Assembly: GCF_001701025.1 (NCBI RefSeq)
Contig: NZ_CP016793.1
Coordinates: 1,364,001 to 1,428,000, forward strand
Length of the DNA stretch: 64,000 bases
Source of the DNA: Lentzea guizhouensis
GTDB taxonomy: Bacteria; Actinomycetota; Actinomycetes; Mycobacteriales; Pseudonocardiaceae
Direction of reading: 5' to 3'
Shown here one piece after another: positions 26,930-36,758 of this stretch. The notes below the pieces were generated by a model. That model worked only from the letters and a program-made list of their open reading frames with translations, was not told the origin of the DNA and ran no database searches. A program made the translations under genes and the position numbers. Numbering within the stretch: position 1 is the first letter of the stretch; every line of letters starts with the position of its first letter.

Positions 26930-28789
26930 GTGATCGGATCGACCATCAAGATGCCGTTCGGGCCTCTTGTTTTCACTCGTTACGGGCGCACTCTGGTCGG
27001 CGTGCTCACCACCGTGTCGACGTTGAAAACTCCCCCCGAGCCGGCCGAACGGCACCGGCTGACCGTCGTCGGCGGCCTCGCTGCTCTCTCACTCGACGCG
27101 ATGGCCTCGGTCGCCTACGGCCCTGAGGCGATCGTGCTCGTGCTGGCCCTGGCGGGCGGAGCCGGTCTGGGCTTCACACTGCCCGTCACGATCGCCATCG
27201 CGCTGCTGCTCGCCGTGCTCACGCTGTCGTACCGGCAGGTCATCGCCGCGTTCCCCGACGGCGGTGGCGCCTACGGCGTCTCCCGCGCCTACCTCGGGCG
27301 CCGCACGTCGCTCGTCGCAGCGGCGTCCCTGATCGTCGACTACGTCCTGAACGTGGCGGTGTCAGTAGCTGCCGGTGTCGCGGCGCTCACGTCAGCGTTC
27401 CCCTCGCTGCTGCCGCACACACTGTGGTTGTGCCTCGGCGTTCTCGCGTTGGTGACGGCGGTGAACCTGCGTGGTATCGCGAACAGTGCGCGGGCGTTCA
27501 TCGCCCCCACGTTCATCTATGTCGCCTCGATCGTCCTCGTCATCCTCTTCGGGCTCTTCCGTTCCGAACCGGCCGCGGCGGTGCCCACCGCACAGGTGGA
27601 AGCGCTGCAGACCGTTGGTGTGTTGTTGTTGCTCAAGGCTTTCGCCAATGGCTGCGCCGCGTTGACCGGGGTCGAGGCGATCGCGAACGCCGTACCGTCG
27701 TTCCGCGAGCCTGGAGTCCGCCGGGCGCAACGCGCGGAGGTCGTGCTCGGCGCGTTGCTGGCGGTGATGCTGATCGGGATCGCCGTCCTGATCGAGAAGT
27801 TCGAGATCAATCCTGTGGAAGGCGTGACGGTCCTGTCCCAGGTGACCACCGCCGCGCTCGGCGGCGGGTTCGGCTACTACCTCGTCCAGTTCGCGACCGT
27901 CGTCCTGCTCGCGCTGGCCGCGAACACCTCGTTCGGCGGTCTGCCCGTGCTGGCCCAGTTGCTGGCACAACACAACAACCTGCCGCACGTCTTCGCACTC
28001 CGAGCGGAACGCCAGGTACACCGGTACGGCATCTGGTTCCTCACGATCACCTCCGCGATCCTGCTCGTTGTCGCGAATGGACAGATGAACGTCCTGGTGC
28101 CGCTGTTCGCGATCGGCGTCTTCGTCGGCTTCACCCTGTCTCAGATCGGCATGGTCCGGCACTGGTGGCGCGGCCGTCCGGACGGGTGGAAGTGGCGAGC
28201 GGCGTTGAACGGCTTCGGTGCGGTACTCACCGGTGTGGCCGCGATCGTGGTGACCGCGACGAAGTTCACCGAGGGCGGCTGGCTGATCGTCGTCGCGCTG
28301 CCACTGCTGGTCTGGGCGATGCAACGCGTTCACCGCGCCTACCGGCACATCGGCTCGCAGCTCGAACTCGGCCGCACTCCCCCGCCACCGCGTCCGCGAG
28401 CCTCGCTGGTCATCGTCCCGGTGGGCACGGTGTCCCGGCTCACCCGCGACGCGATCACCGCCGCACTCAGCCTCAGCGACCGTGTGGAAGCCGTCCACGT
28501 CACACACCCTGACGACGAGGCCACGACTCAGAAGTTCCTCGACGCCTGGGACAGGTGGGATCCAGGTGTGCCGCTCGTCCGGCTGCACGACGAACGGCGC
28601 AGGATCGGGGACCCGCTGATCGCACATCTGCGCGAGATCAAGGGCAGCCAGGTGGTGGTGCTCATCGCGGAGGTCGAGCCCACACACGTGTGGCAACGGA
28701 TCCTGCAGAACCAGCGCGGCGCCGTTCTCGCCTCGGCCGTGCGCCGGAACACCAACGCCGTGGTGTGCCGGTTCCGCTTCCGGATCTAG
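26930..28789 (+). CDS. KimA-like APC-family potassium transporter
   Basis: About 619 residues from GTG 26930 (AGGAAG upstream; ATG 26951 is the alternative). Twelve or so membrane helices begin with VVGGLAALSLDAMASVAYGP, the conserved first-helix block of KimA/YdaO-type APC proteins, and include FPDGGGAYGVSRAYLG and ANGCAALTGVEAIANAVPSF. The C-terminal ~150 residues form a soluble domain of the universal-stress-like type (ASLVIVPVGTVSRLTRDAIT). KimA proteins import K+ with protons. It faces away from the kdp operon, sharing its promoter region. Confidence 0.85.
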   Translation: MIGSTIKMPFGPLVFTRYGRTLVGVLTTVSTLKTPPEPAERHRLTVVGGLAALSLDAMASVAYGPEAIVLVLALAGGAGLGFTLPVTIAIALLLAVLTLSYRQVIAAFPDGGGAYGVSRAYLGRRTSLVAAASLIVDYVLNVAVSVAAGVAALTSAFPSLLPHTLWLCLGVLALVTAVNLRGIANSARAFIAPTFIYVASIVLVILFGLFRSEPAAAVPTAQVEALQTVGVLLLLKAFANGCAALTGVEAIANAVPSFREPGVRRAQRAEVVLGALLAVMLIGIAVLIEKFEINPVEGVTVLSQVTTAALGGGFGYYLVQFATVVLLALAANTSFGGLPVLAQLLAQHNNLPHVFALRAERQVHRYGIWFLTITSAILLVVANGQMNVLVPLFAIGVFVGFTLSQIGMVRHWWRGRPDGWKWRAALNGFGAVLTGVAAIVVTATKFTEGGWLIVVALPLLVWAMQRVHRAYRHIGSQLELGRTPPPPRPRASLVIVPVGTVSRLTRDAITAALSLSDRVEAVHVTHPDDEATTQKFLDAWDRWDPGVPLVRLHDERRRIGDPLIAHLREIKGSQVVVLIAEVEPTHVWQRILQNQRGAVLASAVRRNTNAVVCRFRFRI

Positions 28790-28887
28790 AGTTCTTTCAT
28801 GTCCGGTACAACACTTATGCGTTCCTGGCGCAGAGATCCCGTAAAGCCCTCTTGCTGATCAACGCACGTTTCCCGTTGCATATAAGC

Positions 28888-29361
28888 ATGATCGGGTCCT
28901 CACGTCCGACCGCTCTCGTGACGGGCGGGAGCAACGGCGCGGGCTACGACGTCGCCCGCGCACTCCTCGCTGACGGCTATGTCGTTGTACTGCACGCACG
29001 CACAGCCGAACAGAGCTGGGATGCGGCCCAGCGTCTCGTCGACAGCGGTGCCGATCCGACTCGTGTGCACCCGGTCGCCGCGGACTTCGCCCACCTCGAC
29101 GAGATCGTCCTGCTGACCAGGCAGATCGCAGCCGAGCACCCGGTGCTCGACCTGATCGTCAACGCCGCCACGATCGTCGGCACCGATCGGTGCGTCATCA
29201 CCGAGAACGGCAGCGAGCTCGCCGTCCAGGTGCATCGCCTCGCACCGATCCTGCTGACCAGGGGACTCGTGGAGCCGATGAGCAGGGCATCGGCTCCACG
29301 GGTGCTCTGGCACCACGACGGGATCAGCGTCGTGCCGGCACAACGCCGCGGCGCCGACTAG
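28888..29361 (+). CDS. Short-chain dehydrogenase, truncated
   Basis: 157 residues, against about 250 for the family. The N-terminal Rossmann half is intact: TALVTGGSNGAGYDVARALL (TGxxxGxG), VHPVAADFAHLDEI with the Asp, and LDLIVNAATIVG (NAG-type motif). The SNGAGYDVA version is that of SDRs that reduce chlorophyll-like or retinol-like substrates. The catalytic Tyr-x-x-x-Lys region is missing; the frame ends shortly after APRVLWHHDG. It could bind a nucleotide but should not be a working reductase. Probably a pseudogene. Confidence 0.65.
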   Translation: MIGSSRPTALVTGGSNGAGYDVARALLADGYVVVLHARTAEQSWDAAQRLVDSGADPTRVHPVAADFAHLDEIVLLTRQIAAEHPVLDLIVNAATIVGTDRCVITENGSELAVQVHRLAPILLTRGLVEPMSRASAPRVLWHHDGISVVPAQRRGAD

Positions 29362-29434
29362 ACCACCACGAATGCGGCGCGGAGCGGACTGCAGCCGCTC
29401 CGCGTCGTCCGCTGTCCAGAAAGGACGACCCTCG

Positions 29435-30163
29435 ATGCGCGACCTGTTCCACCGCCAGCTGGACGTGCTCGTCCTCCAGCTCGCCCACACGTGCGACCTG
29501 ACCGCGATCGCCATGCGCAACGCAACAAACGCGTTGCTGGACAACGATCTCCGGCTCGCCGAGCAGGTGATCGACGACGACCACACCCTCGACGAGGCAC
29601 GAGACCGCATCGAGCACGACGTTCAACTGCTGCTCGCGCTCCAGTCACCGGTGTGCACCGACCTGCGCACCATCATGGCCGTCGCTCTTTCCGCCGAACG
29701 CGTCGAGCGGATGGGCGATCTCGCCGAGCACGTCGCCCTGGCGGTACGGCGCAACCACCCCGAGCCCGTGCTCGCGCCGCCGTTGCGGGCCCGCTTCGAG
29801 CAGATGGCCGTGATCGCCACCCGTTCCGCCGTCGCCGCGGGCTGGGCCGTACGCGGCCCGAACCCGTTGCTGCAACAGGAGCTCGCCACGGACGACCACG
29901 AGATGAACGACCTGCACCGGTCGTTGTTCGCGGTGATCAGCTGCACTGAGTGGCGGCACGGTGTCACCGCCGGGGTCGAGGCGGCACTGCTGAGCCGCTA
30001 CTACGAACGGTTCACCGACCACGCCATGTCGGTCGCCCGCCGTGCCGCGGCCGCCTACTCCTCCAACTCGGCCAGCACATCCTCGGCGTCGGTACTGCCC
30101 GCCGCGGCCAGCCTACGCAACTCCTCGAAGTCCCCACGCTCGCCCGCCAGCTCCACAAGCTGA
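29435..30163 (+). CDS. phoU: PhoU-like regulator with an unusual tail
   Basis: 242 residues, about 25 longer than usual. It has the double three-helix bundle with acidic metal-site residues: MRDLFHRQLDVLVLQLA, AEQVIDDDHTLDEARDRIEH, LRTIMAVALSAERVERMGDL, and in the second half LATDDHEMNDLHRSLFAVIS and LLSRYYERFTDHAMSVARR. PhoU links phosphate transporters to the PhoR kinase; here the neighbours are K+ transporters. The last ~35 residues (Ser/Ala-rich) lie antisense to the repeat protein at 30055-30324 and look like read-through rather than domain. Confidence 0.88.
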   Translation: MRDLFHRQLDVLVLQLAHTCDLTAIAMRNATNALLDNDLRLAEQVIDDDHTLDEARDRIEHDVQLLLALQSPVCTDLRTIMAVALSAERVERMGDLAEHVALAVRRNHPEPVLAPPLRARFEQMAVIATRSAVAAGWAVRGPNPLLQQELATDDHEMNDLHRSLFAVISCTEWRHGVTAGVEAALLSRYYERFTDHAMSVARRAAAAYSSNSASTSSASVLPAAASLRNSSKSPRSPASSTS

Positions 30164-30324
30164 TCCACCGCGTCCGAACTGCCGGCGTCGGCCAGCCTGC
30201 GCAGCTCGTCGAAGTCGCCACGCTCTCCGGCGAGCTCGACCAGCTGGTCCACCGCGTCCTGGTCACCCTCGTCAGCCCGGCGCCGCAGCTCCGTCAAGTC
30301 GTCCATGTCCGTCATTGTGCTCAC
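30055..30324 (-). CDS. Small acidic repeat protein coupled to the APC transporter
   Basis: 89 residues built from a 36-residue helical repeat: [29 protein letters not shown], then [27 protein letters not shown], then a third partial copy [20 protein letters not shown]. This is an HEAT/Sel1-like alpha repeat, likely a protein-binding adaptor. Its ATG overlaps the transporter stop by 4 bp, so the two are made together and it may be a cytoplasmic regulator of that transporter. Its 3' end overlaps the PhoU gene on the other strand by 109 bp. Confidence 0.85.
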   Translation of the reverse strand: MSTMTDMDDLTELRRRADEGDQDAVDQLVELAGERGDFDELRRLADAGSSDAVDQLVELAGERGDFEELRRLAAAGSTDAEDVLAELEE

Positions 30325-32306
30325 CCTCCGACGTGGATGCCGGGCCGCCGCTCGGGATCGGGTTCACTCGTCCGGATGATCTCCCGCACCACCGGAGCCG
30401 TGTCGCCTCGGCCCAGAAGCAGGTAGCGGAACAGGTGCCCCAGTGGGTTGCCCTCACTCCAGGCGAAGTGGCAGTGCGGTCGCACACCTGTGGCATCGCG
30501 CAGGGCGAGCAGGATGGCGGCGATGGCGTTGGGTGCGGCGGGGCTGTCGGCCCGCAGGATCCGATGTCCGTCGACCTCCACTCCCCGCACGTGCAGCACC
30601 TCGCTGAAGTCGGACGGGTCCACCACGTCGATCTCCAGGAACATCACGTCCGCCGTGCCGGGCACGGGATTCATCCCGCGCTGCTCGGCCTCCTTCTCCG
30701 CGTACTCCGCGGCGTCGCCTGCCTGGCGACGGTTCGCGATCAAGGTGACAGCGCCGTCGTGGGCGAGCGTGTCGGTGACGAACCGGCGGGCGGCCTCGTC
30801 CAGCTCGATGTGCTCGACCCGCAGCTCGGTGGTACGGGTGACCCGGGAGACCAGCGAGATCGCGATGATGCCCAGGATGAAGAAGAGCGAGATGGTGAGG
30901 CCGTCCGGCTTCTCGATCACGTTCTCGACCAGCGCGTAGAGCAGGATGAGCGTGAGCACGGTGAACGCGACCGCGGCCACCCGCTGGCGGCGCCGCATCG
31001 CGGAGATCGCCACCGCGATCGACGCGGACACCATCATGGCCAGGATGCCCGTGGCGTAGGCGCCCGCCTGGGCGTTGACATCGGCGTTGAAAACGATCGT
31101 GACCAGGATGCAGATCGCGGTGTAGACGATCACCACCGGCCGCACCGCGCGCGACCACTCCGGTGCCATGCCGTAGGAGGGCAAGTAGCGCGGCACGATG
31201 TTGATCAGACCCGCCATCGCAGACGCGCCCGCGAACCACAGGATCAGGATGCTGCTGACGTCATAGGCGGTGCCGATGCCCTCACCGAGCAATTCGTGGG
31301 CCAGATACGCGAGCGCGCGGCCGTTGGCCTGACCACCCGGCTGGAACTCCTGCGCGGGGATCAGCACGGTGGTGACGAAGCTGGTGGCGATCAGGTACAC
31401 CGACATGATCAGGGCGGCGGCCGTGAGCAGCTTGCGGGTGTTGCGCACGCGGTCCTGCAGCCGCTCCTCGGCGGTCTTTCCCTTCGAGGCCACCAAAGGC
31501 ATCATGCTCACGCCGGTCTCGAAGCCTGACAACCCCAGCACCAGCAACGGAAACGCCAGGATCGCCGGCCCGACCACACCGGTCAGCCCGCCTCCACCTG
31601 AGGTCAACGCCTCCATCCACCGGTCGAACACGACCGGTTCGGACAGCACCTGTGCCACGCCCGCGACCACGACCACGGCGTTCAACAGCAGGAACACCGC
31701 CACCAGCGGAATCGCCACACCGACCGCCTCGCTGAACCCGAGCAGGAAAACCCCGCCCAGCACCAGCAACAACACAACGGTCACCGTGACCTCATGGCCG
31801 TGCAGGAAGTCCGGAGCCAGCGGATTCTCCAGCAGGTGCACAGTCGCGTCCGCAGAGGACAGCGTGATCGTAATGATCCACGACGTGGCCACGAACCCCA
31901 GCAACACCAGCACGAAGAGCTTGCCGCGCCAGAACGGCAACAGGTTCTCCAGCATCGCCACCGAGCCCTGCCCGTGCGGACTCTCCTTCGCCACGCGCCG
32001 GTACATCGGCAGCATCCCCAGCAGCGTCAAAGCGACGATCAGCAACGTTGCCAACGGCGAGACCGCTCCCGCCGCAAGCGCCGCGATGGCGGGCAGGTAG
32101 GACAGCGTGGAGAAGTAGTCCACGCCGGTCAGGCACATCACCTTCCACCACGACTGCGGCTCGGCGTGCGCCTCACCGCTTCCCGGACCTACCACGGGCT
32201 GCACCCGATGCCGCAACAGCCACCGCCCCAGCCCCGTCGCGGGCGCAGCCGGTCGCACCGGGCTGTCCACGCGTTCAGGTATCGCGTACTGCGACGTGTC
32301 GGTCAT
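30321..32306 (-). CDS. Large APC-family transporter (amino acid or K+)
   Basis: 661 residues from ATG 32306, which follows GGGGGAA; an earlier in-frame ATG lacks one. A KimA-type APC core with about twelve helices: [54 protein letters not shown], and [18 protein letters not shown]; the C-terminal ~180 residues are soluble and start after [20 protein letters not shown]. Relatives are annotated as amino-acid permeases. Location between PhoU/K+ genes and a downstream corA relic suggests an inorganic-ion role, but the substrate is open. Confidence 0.82.
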   Translation of the reverse strand: MTDTSQYAIPERVDSPVRPAAPATGLGRWLLRHRVQPVVGPGSGEAHAEPQSWWKVMCLTGVDYFSTLSYLPAIAALAAGAVSPLATLLIVALTLLGMLPMYRRVAKESPHGQGSVAMLENLLPFWRGKLFVLVLLGFVATSWIITITLSSADATVHLLENPLAPDFLHGHEVTVTVVLLLVLGGVFLLGFSEAVGVAIPLVAVFLLLNAVVVVAGVAQVLSEPVVFDRWMEALTSGGGGLTGVVGPAILAFPLLVLGLSGFETGVSMMPLVASKGKTAEERLQDRVRNTRKLLTAAALIMSVYLIATSFVTTVLIPAQEFQPGGQANGRALAYLAHELLGEGIGTAYDVSSILILWFAGASAMAGLINIVPRYLPSYGMAPEWSRAVRPVVIVYTAICILVTIVFNADVNAQAGAYATGILAMMVSASIAVAISAMRRRQRVAAVAFTVLTLILLYALVENVIEKPDGLTISLFFILGIIAISLVSRVTRTTELRVEHIELDEAARRFVTDTLAHDGAVTLIANRRQAGDAAEYAEKEAEQRGMNPVPGTADVMFLEIDVVDPSDFSEVLHVRGVEVDGHRILRADSPAAPNAIAAILLALRDATGVRPHCHFAWSEGNPLGHLFRYLLLGRGDTAPVVREIIRTSEPDPERRPGIHVGG

Positions 32307-32403
32307 TCCGGTTCCCCCGCGCTGATGGTCAGTCATTTGGAAGGGAGTCAACTTCCCGCGAAGTCCGACCGAGGTAAAGACAGGAGCGCTCAGGCATAAA
32401 AAT

Positions 32404-32411
32404 CGCGTAAA
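32404..32411 (-). promoter_or_regulatory. TTTACGCG element upstream of the second APC transporter
   Basis: On the minus strand the region reads AATTTTTACGCGATTTTTAT, an AT-rich island in very GC-rich DNA, about 98 bases before the start at 32306. It contains the same octamer as 26875-26882 in the same orientation to the gene, and TATGCC just after it may be a -10 box. Confidence 0.4.
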
Positions 32412-32471
32412 AATTGTCAGCGCATTCAGGTACACCTTCCCCAGCCGTCACACGCCGGGTGACCTGGCCGC

Positions 32472-33090
32472 GTGATCGACCTGCAGGTGGCCCTCGCGAC
32501 CGTGGCGGACTGCACGCGGCCTGCCAACCGAGCTCGAATCCGAGACGGAACGCCTGCCGGTAGGCCCGTCACGGTGCTGCACGCGATCGCCGACCGGGTC
32601 ATGGACGAGTACCTGGCCGCCACCGACGCGTGCGAAGGAGACATCGACATGATGAAGTCCCTCGTGTTCGCGCCCCGCGACAGATCGGCGCGGAGCAGAC
32701 GTACCTGATGCGCCGAGATCTTCGAACTGCGCCGGGTGGTGACCCCGCTGTCGACACCCGTGCACCGCTTTGTCGAGGGCACGAACCCGTCAGTGCCCGA
32801 TCAGGTGCCGTCCAGCCTTCGAGACGTCGAGGACCACCTGACCACGGTTTCAGAGCGGACCGCCCGGTTCGACCAACTGCCGGCGACGTTGCTGAGAGCC
32901 ACGTCCGCCAGGTGACGCCTCAGCTCAACGGCGATACGCGCAAGATCTCCACGTGGGTGGCGATCATCGCGCTGCCGACCATGGGAGTCGGTCTGTACGG
33001 CATGAACTTCGACCACATGCCCGAACTCTGATGGACCTGCGGTCGTCCGCTGATGCTCGCGGTGCTGTTCGTGGTACGCGTCGCTGCATG
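32472..33090 (+). pseudogene. corA: CorA-type magnesium transporter, multiply frameshifted
   Basis: Pieces of CorA lie in order in different frames: TVLHAIADRVMDEYLAATDA with CEGDIDMMKSLVF (frame from 32472), EIFELRRVVTPLSTPVHRFV with SLRDVEDHLTTVSERTARFD (about 32717-32912), and RKISTWVAIIALPTMGVGLY followed by GMNFDHMPEL. The last holds the GMN signature of the pore entrance. At least two frameshifts and a premature stop before the second membrane helix mean that it cannot work. Confidence 0.85.
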
Positions 33091-33694
33091 ACGTCGACTA
33101 GGACGAGCTAGACGACATTCTCCTGATCGTCAACGGGCTGGCGAGGGATCCCTCGACCTCTATCGCCGCAACTGCTTCGGTCGGCTGTGCCTTGTCGATG
33201 TCGATGTCGCCAGCACGGACTTGTCCGTCCTCCGCTCGTCGCGGCTGCACCGTGATCGAGGCCGAGGCACGGTCGGCGTCAACCGGCTGGGGCGTTACCC
33301 AGGTCCAGAAGGCGGACCTTCTGGTTGGAATCTCCCCGCGAGGCGCGCTGGTCAGGGCTGATTGATCAATAGGCTGCCATGAGGCGCTGCAAGCCCTACG
33401 CGCCGAGTGGGGTGTGCTCGCAATAAATGGACGGACGGCCTCTCAAGAACCAGACAAGCGCATAGCGAAGGGAGTACGGCAGCGGGCGCGGTGCGGGGGC
33501 GACCTCGGATGATGTCTCACACCACGCCACTGGCACAACCGCCCGTAGCTTCTTCACGCAACCGTCGCGCTGACGTTGTCCCCGGACCCCGCAGGCTGGA
33601 TGGCCCGAACCTTCCCCTACGCGATCTGGCCGAGCACGACAGAATCTGGGTTACCGCAGGACTCCGCTGCTACACGCTGTCGATGTGACAACGC
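33091..33694. other. Gene-poor stretch
   Basis: About 600 bases between the corA relic and the STAS gene. The part to 33300 has a frame with LLIVNGLARDP-like sequence but no start, stop pattern or domain that I can use. It probably continues the decayed zone. No RNA gene seen. Confidence 0.4.
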
Positions 33695-34066
33695 CTACGG
33701 CGAGCTGTGGTCAACCAGCTCGGGAAACCCTGAGTGCAACTCCACGATATGATCAAGCCCGGTTATTTCCAGCGGGCGCAGCACAACACGATGGTCAGCC
33801 ACCACGATGAACGTGGTGCCGACGCTCCGCGCGAGCAGATGATTCTCCAAGAGCAATCTCACGCCAGCCGAGCCAAGGAAACGAACCTTGCGCAAGTCGA
33901 CGACCACGAGCGGCATGCGCGGTTCGAGCTGGGCGCCGATCACGCGACTGATCTCGGCGTCGTTGCTGGTGTCGATCTCTCCGCCGATCACGACGACAGG
34001 CACACAGTCACGCACTTGAGCCTCGACGGTGCAGGGTGCTACATCGTGCCGGAACGGAGCATCCAT
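33695..34066 (-). CDS. STAS-domain anti-sigma-factor antagonist
   Basis: 123 residues from ATG 34066 (AGGGAAG upstream). A single STAS domain: TVEAQVRDCVPVVVIGGEID at the start, PLVVVDLRKVRFLGSAGVRL with the Ser that SpoIIAA-type proteins have phosphorylated, LLLENHLLARSVGTTFIVVA, and a last helix after EITGLDHIVELH. It would release a SigB/F-type sigma factor by binding its anti-sigma kinase when unphosphorylated. No partner kinase or sigma gene is adjacent. Confidence 0.9.
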   Translation of the reverse strand: MDAPFRHDVAPCTVEAQVRDCVPVVVIGGEIDTSNDAEISRVIGAQLEPRMPLVVVDLRKVRFLGSAGVRLLLENHLLARSVGTTFIVVADHRVVLRPLEITGLDHIVELHSGFPELVDHSSP

Positions 34067-34269
34067 CGCGTGCTCTTCCCTGTTGCGCACTGCGCGTCCC
34101 GGCTGCCTGCTTCAACCCGGACCCGCAACCCGCCGCACAGCGGGTGTCCACCACGGTAAGCACCTACCCGGTTATTCACAACCAACACGTCGTGAACTGC
34201 GACGACCCTCCCCGCTTTGCCACTTGACGTGCCTTCGGGTCGCCTGACGGACCTCGAAGGCCGCTGACC

Positions 34270-34554
34270 TCAACAGCTGGTGTTCGGCGGGATCGACCGC
34301 GCCGACACGTGGGCGGAGAACGCTCCTTCCGGCACCTCGTCCGCATCCAGCCATCCGAAGCCCACACTGCCGACCGCGTCGCGGTTCCACGCAACCGTCC
34401 CGTATACGCCGGGCACGGCAGGGCAGGCCGCGAACCGGTCCTCTTGCTCATGCCACGGCGGGTCGACGAAGCATCGCCGATCGAAGCTCTCCAGTGGCGT
34501 GACCAGCGAGGCGAGCTGTAAAGCGTCGACGGCCGCGAGGTCGTATTCGTGCAT
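34270..34554 (-). CDS. Doubtful 94-aa ORF
   Basis: A minus-strand frame starting [20 protein letters not shown], with a middle reading [20 protein letters not shown]. Composition is acidic and protein-like rather than shadow-like, but there is no good ribosome site and I recognise no family. It lies between STAS and superoxide dismutase genes; the remaining bases of 34067-34660 show nothing. Confidence 0.3.
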   Translation of the reverse strand: MHEYDLAAVDALQLASLVTPLESFDRRCFVDPPWHEQEDRFAACPAVPGVYGTVAWNRDAVGSVGFGWLDADEVPEGAFSAHVSARSIPPNTSC

Positions 34555-34660
34555 CCGCACCCGCCTTGGCGTCCGCCTCACAACACAAGAAACAGTTGCA
34601 AGAGATTGGCTATTACGAGAAGCTGGCGACAAGCCACCACGAAGTGATCCCGGAGAGCTG

Positions 34661-35290
34661 ATGAGCCAGTACGTGCTGCCGGACCTGCCTTATGACTACG
34701 CGGCACTCGAGCCCGCGATTACCGGGGAGATCCTGGAGCTGCACCACAGCAAGCACCATGCGGCCTATGTCAAGGGCGCCAACGACATGCTCGAGCGGCT
34801 CGCCGAGACCCGCGAGAACGACGACTTCTCGGGCATCGTCGGCCTGGAGAAGACTTTCGCGTTCAACCTGTCCGGGCACGTCCTGCACACGATGTTCTGG
34901 GACAATCTGAGCCCCGACGGTGGCGACCGGCCCGACGGCGAGCTGGCCTCGGCAATCGACGAGCACTTCGGGTCGTTCGACGCGTTCGCCAAGCAGCTGT
35001 CGGCCGCGACCTCGCTGGTGCAGGGCTCAGGCTGGGGCGTGCTGGCATGGGAGCCGCTGTCGCAGCGGCTGATCGTGGAGCAGGTCTATGACCACCACGG
35101 CAACGTCGGCATGAACACCACTCCGGTGCTCGTTTTCGACGCCTGGGAGCACGCCTACTACCTGCAGTACCGCAACGTGCGGCCGGACTACGTGCAGAAG
35201 CTGTGGTCGCTGGTCAACTGGACCGACGTGACTCGCCGCTTCGACGCCGCCCGCGTCGGCGGCTCCGGACTGGTCGCGCCCTCGAAGTAG
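34661..35290 (+). CDS. sodA: Superoxide dismutase, Fe/Mn type
   Basis: 209 residues from ATG 34661 with CGGAGAG upstream. N-terminal hairpin with [17 protein letters not shown] and the first metal ligand in [18 protein letters not shown]; second ligand His in [16 protein letters not shown]; the Asp and His ligands in [19 protein letters not shown]. It turns superoxide into oxygen and peroxide in the cytoplasm. [11 protein letters not shown] matches the usual core; Fe against Mn preference cannot be told by eye. A single gene with its own terminator hairpin. Confidence 0.97.
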   Translation: MSQYVLPDLPYDYAALEPAITGEILELHHSKHHAAYVKGANDMLERLAETRENDDFSGIVGLEKTFAFNLSGHVLHTMFWDNLSPDGGDRPDGELASAIDEHFGSFDAFAKQLSAATSLVQGSGWGVLAWEPLSQRLIVEQVYDHHGNVGMNTTPVLVFDAWEHAYYLQYRNVRPDYVQKLWSLVNWTDVTRRFDAARVGGSGLVAPSK

Positions 35291-35339
35291 ATTCCCGCAG
35301 GCTGGCAGTGGGTGCTCCGACAACCACCACGCTGCCGAG

Positions 35340-35372
35340 GTGCCCTCGCCTCCGCCCAGGAGGCGAGGGCAC
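35340..35372 (+). terminator. Hairpin after the superoxide dismutase gene
   Basis: GTGCCCTCGCCTCC (35340-35353) and GGAGGCGAGGGCAC (35359-35372) form a perfect 14-bp stem with a 5-base loop, 50 bases past the stop. It lacks a T-run, as is common for actinobacterial terminators. Confidence 0.7.
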
Positions 35373-35485
35373 GTGCGTCACGCGCCGCATCTCGGCCGGG
35401 TCGCCTGCAGCTGCAGGTAGCTCGTCGCCGCGTTCCATGCGTGCCGATCGCGACCCCGGCGAGCACGAGGCTGCTGCCGTCGTGC

Positions 35486-35640
35486 ACGCTGCGCCATCAG
35501 GAAGACCGTGGCCAGGCTGAGCAGGGGCCCGGCGAAGGCCGCTCCGGTCACGCCGAGGCCGACCATGAGCGCGCTTCCCATCGTGAGCGCGATGACCACG
35601 CCAAGCGACGCTCCGGCCGACACCCTGAAGAGGTACTGGT
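35486..35640 (-). pseudogene. FecCD permease fragment
   Basis: YLFRVSAGASLGVVIALTMG followed by an AAFAGPLLSLATVFLMAQR helix is the N-terminal core of FecCD-type permeases (compare LGVSSGASLGVSL in the corrinoid operon of this window). Only about 50 codons remain, without start or stop. It is a relic of a metal or siderophore transporter gene beside the SigC-type region. Confidence 0.6.
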
Positions 35641-35904
35641 CACCGAGTACGTGTTGACCGCACCGCCCAGTCACCGCGCCGCACCTGTGGCTGCGCCCCA
35701 GGATTCTACTTTGGACTCGACTGGCAAGGGCATGCTTCTGCCAGCGGGTCCGGAAGCGATGCCGGACGTCAGCACGCTGGCGGATGTCCCTATCACGACG
35801 CGGGTCATCGATGACAAGGAGTTTCTCGACATCTACCGCGTCGATCCCGCCGGTGCGGTGCTGGTCCGTCCCGGCGAGCATGCGGACTGGCGTAGATTCG
35901 GCAC
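35640..35904 (+). pseudogene. C-terminal fragment of an FAD-dependent aromatic hydroxylase
   Basis: The frame reads MPDVSTLADVPITTRVIDDK then EFLDIYRVDPAGAVLVRPGE and HADWR, which matches the thioredoxin-like C-terminal end of PheA/TetX-type FAD monooxygenases (the DPxGAVLVRPDG..AWR ending). The FAD and substrate domains are missing. Together with the FecCD fragment it shows that 35.3-36.1 kb is deletion scrap. Confidence 0.6.
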
Positions 35905-36132
35905 CGCTGCCTGCGCTGCCGTGATGACGGGAGGATCGAGAGCCTCGCGCCGCGCTGGGTCGTCACGATCATGCTGGCGGCAATCGCGTTGCCGCATCTG
36001 AATTCGATACGCCGAGCAGAACCGCTGGTGGTCCACGCCGTCATGGCAGCGATGCCGCTGCAGACATGCTGAATGGCGTCACCGAACCGCGGAGCGCCGA
36101 CCATTTCCAGCAAGCCTTGCCGCATTGCACAG
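35905..36132. other. Scrap DNA before the first SigC-like gene
   Basis: No gene seen. It separates the hydroxylase fragment from the 3' end of the sigma factor gene. Confidence 0.4.
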
Positions 36133-36684
36133 TCAGGACACGCGACGGCCGGTTCGGTCGTCGTGGATCGCTGTCACCAGGTCCTCGCGTGCTCGGGCCA
36201 CCCGCGAGCGGATCGTTCCGATCGGGCAACCACAGACTTCGGCGGCCTCAGCGTAGGACAACCCCAGCAGCTGGGTCAGCACGAACGCCGAGCGCCGCTC
36301 GGGGTCGAGCGCGCCGACCAGCTCGTTGAGCACGACCTCGGCGAAGCCCGGATCGACCTGGTCGACGGTGTCCGAGCCGTTGTGCGGGCGAGGTCGGGCG
36401 CGCAGAGACCGGATGTGGTCCGCGACCACCCGGCGCGCCACCGACAGCAGCCACGCACGGGCCGGTGACCTGTGTTCGAAGCGGGCCAGTGCCGGCAACG
36501 CCCGCAGGTAGGTCTCCTGCGCGAGGTCGTCCGCGAGCCGCACGTCGCCGGCCAGATAGGCGACGAATCGCCGCACGTCGGCCTGCGTGGCGCGGACGAA
36601 CGCCTCCGTGGCGGCACGGTCGCCGGCGCCCGCGCGGAGCGCTTGGCTGGTGATCTCGGCGTCGTCGCAGCGCAGCATTCTCAC
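36133..36684 (-). CDS. sigC: SigC-like ECF sigma factor, copy 1
   Basis: 183 residues from GTG 36684. Region 2: FVRATQADVRRFVAYLAGDV, DDLAQETYLRALPALARFEH, then SPARAWLLSVARRVVADHIR. Region 4: ERRSAFVLTQLLGLSYAEAA followed by EVCGCPIGTIRSRVARARED. The order and wording match mycobacterial SigC closely. There is no anti-sigma gene beside it. The divergent MFS gene, 75 bases away, starts behind the shared (G/T)GGAAC-N17-CGAC element, so it is a probable target. Copy 2 lies at 45260-45814. Confidence 0.93.
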   Translation of the reverse strand: MRMLRCDDAEITSQALRAGAGDRAATEAFVRATQADVRRFVAYLAGDVRLADDLAQETYLRALPALARFEHRSPARAWLLSVARRVVADHIRSLRARPRPHNGSDTVDQVDPGFAEVVLNELVGALDPERRSAFVLTQLLGLSYAEAAEVCGCPIGTIRSRVARAREDLVTAIHDDRTGRRVS

Positions 36685-36722
36685 ATTCGAGAAGTACGAG
36701 CCGCGCGGTGTCCTGGTTCACC

Positions 36723-36749
36723 TGGAACTTCCCTGCCCCGACATCCGAC
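36723..36749 (+). promoter_or_regulatory. SigC-type promoter of the MFS gene
   Basis: TGGAAC (36723-36728), 17 bases, CGAC (36746-36749), 9 bases, GTG start at 36759. Same layout as four other sites in 36-46.3 kb. With a start site about 7-9 bases after the -10 box the mRNA would be leaderless. This copy has T instead of G at the first position. Confidence 0.75.
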
Positions 36750-36758
36750 CATTCGAGG

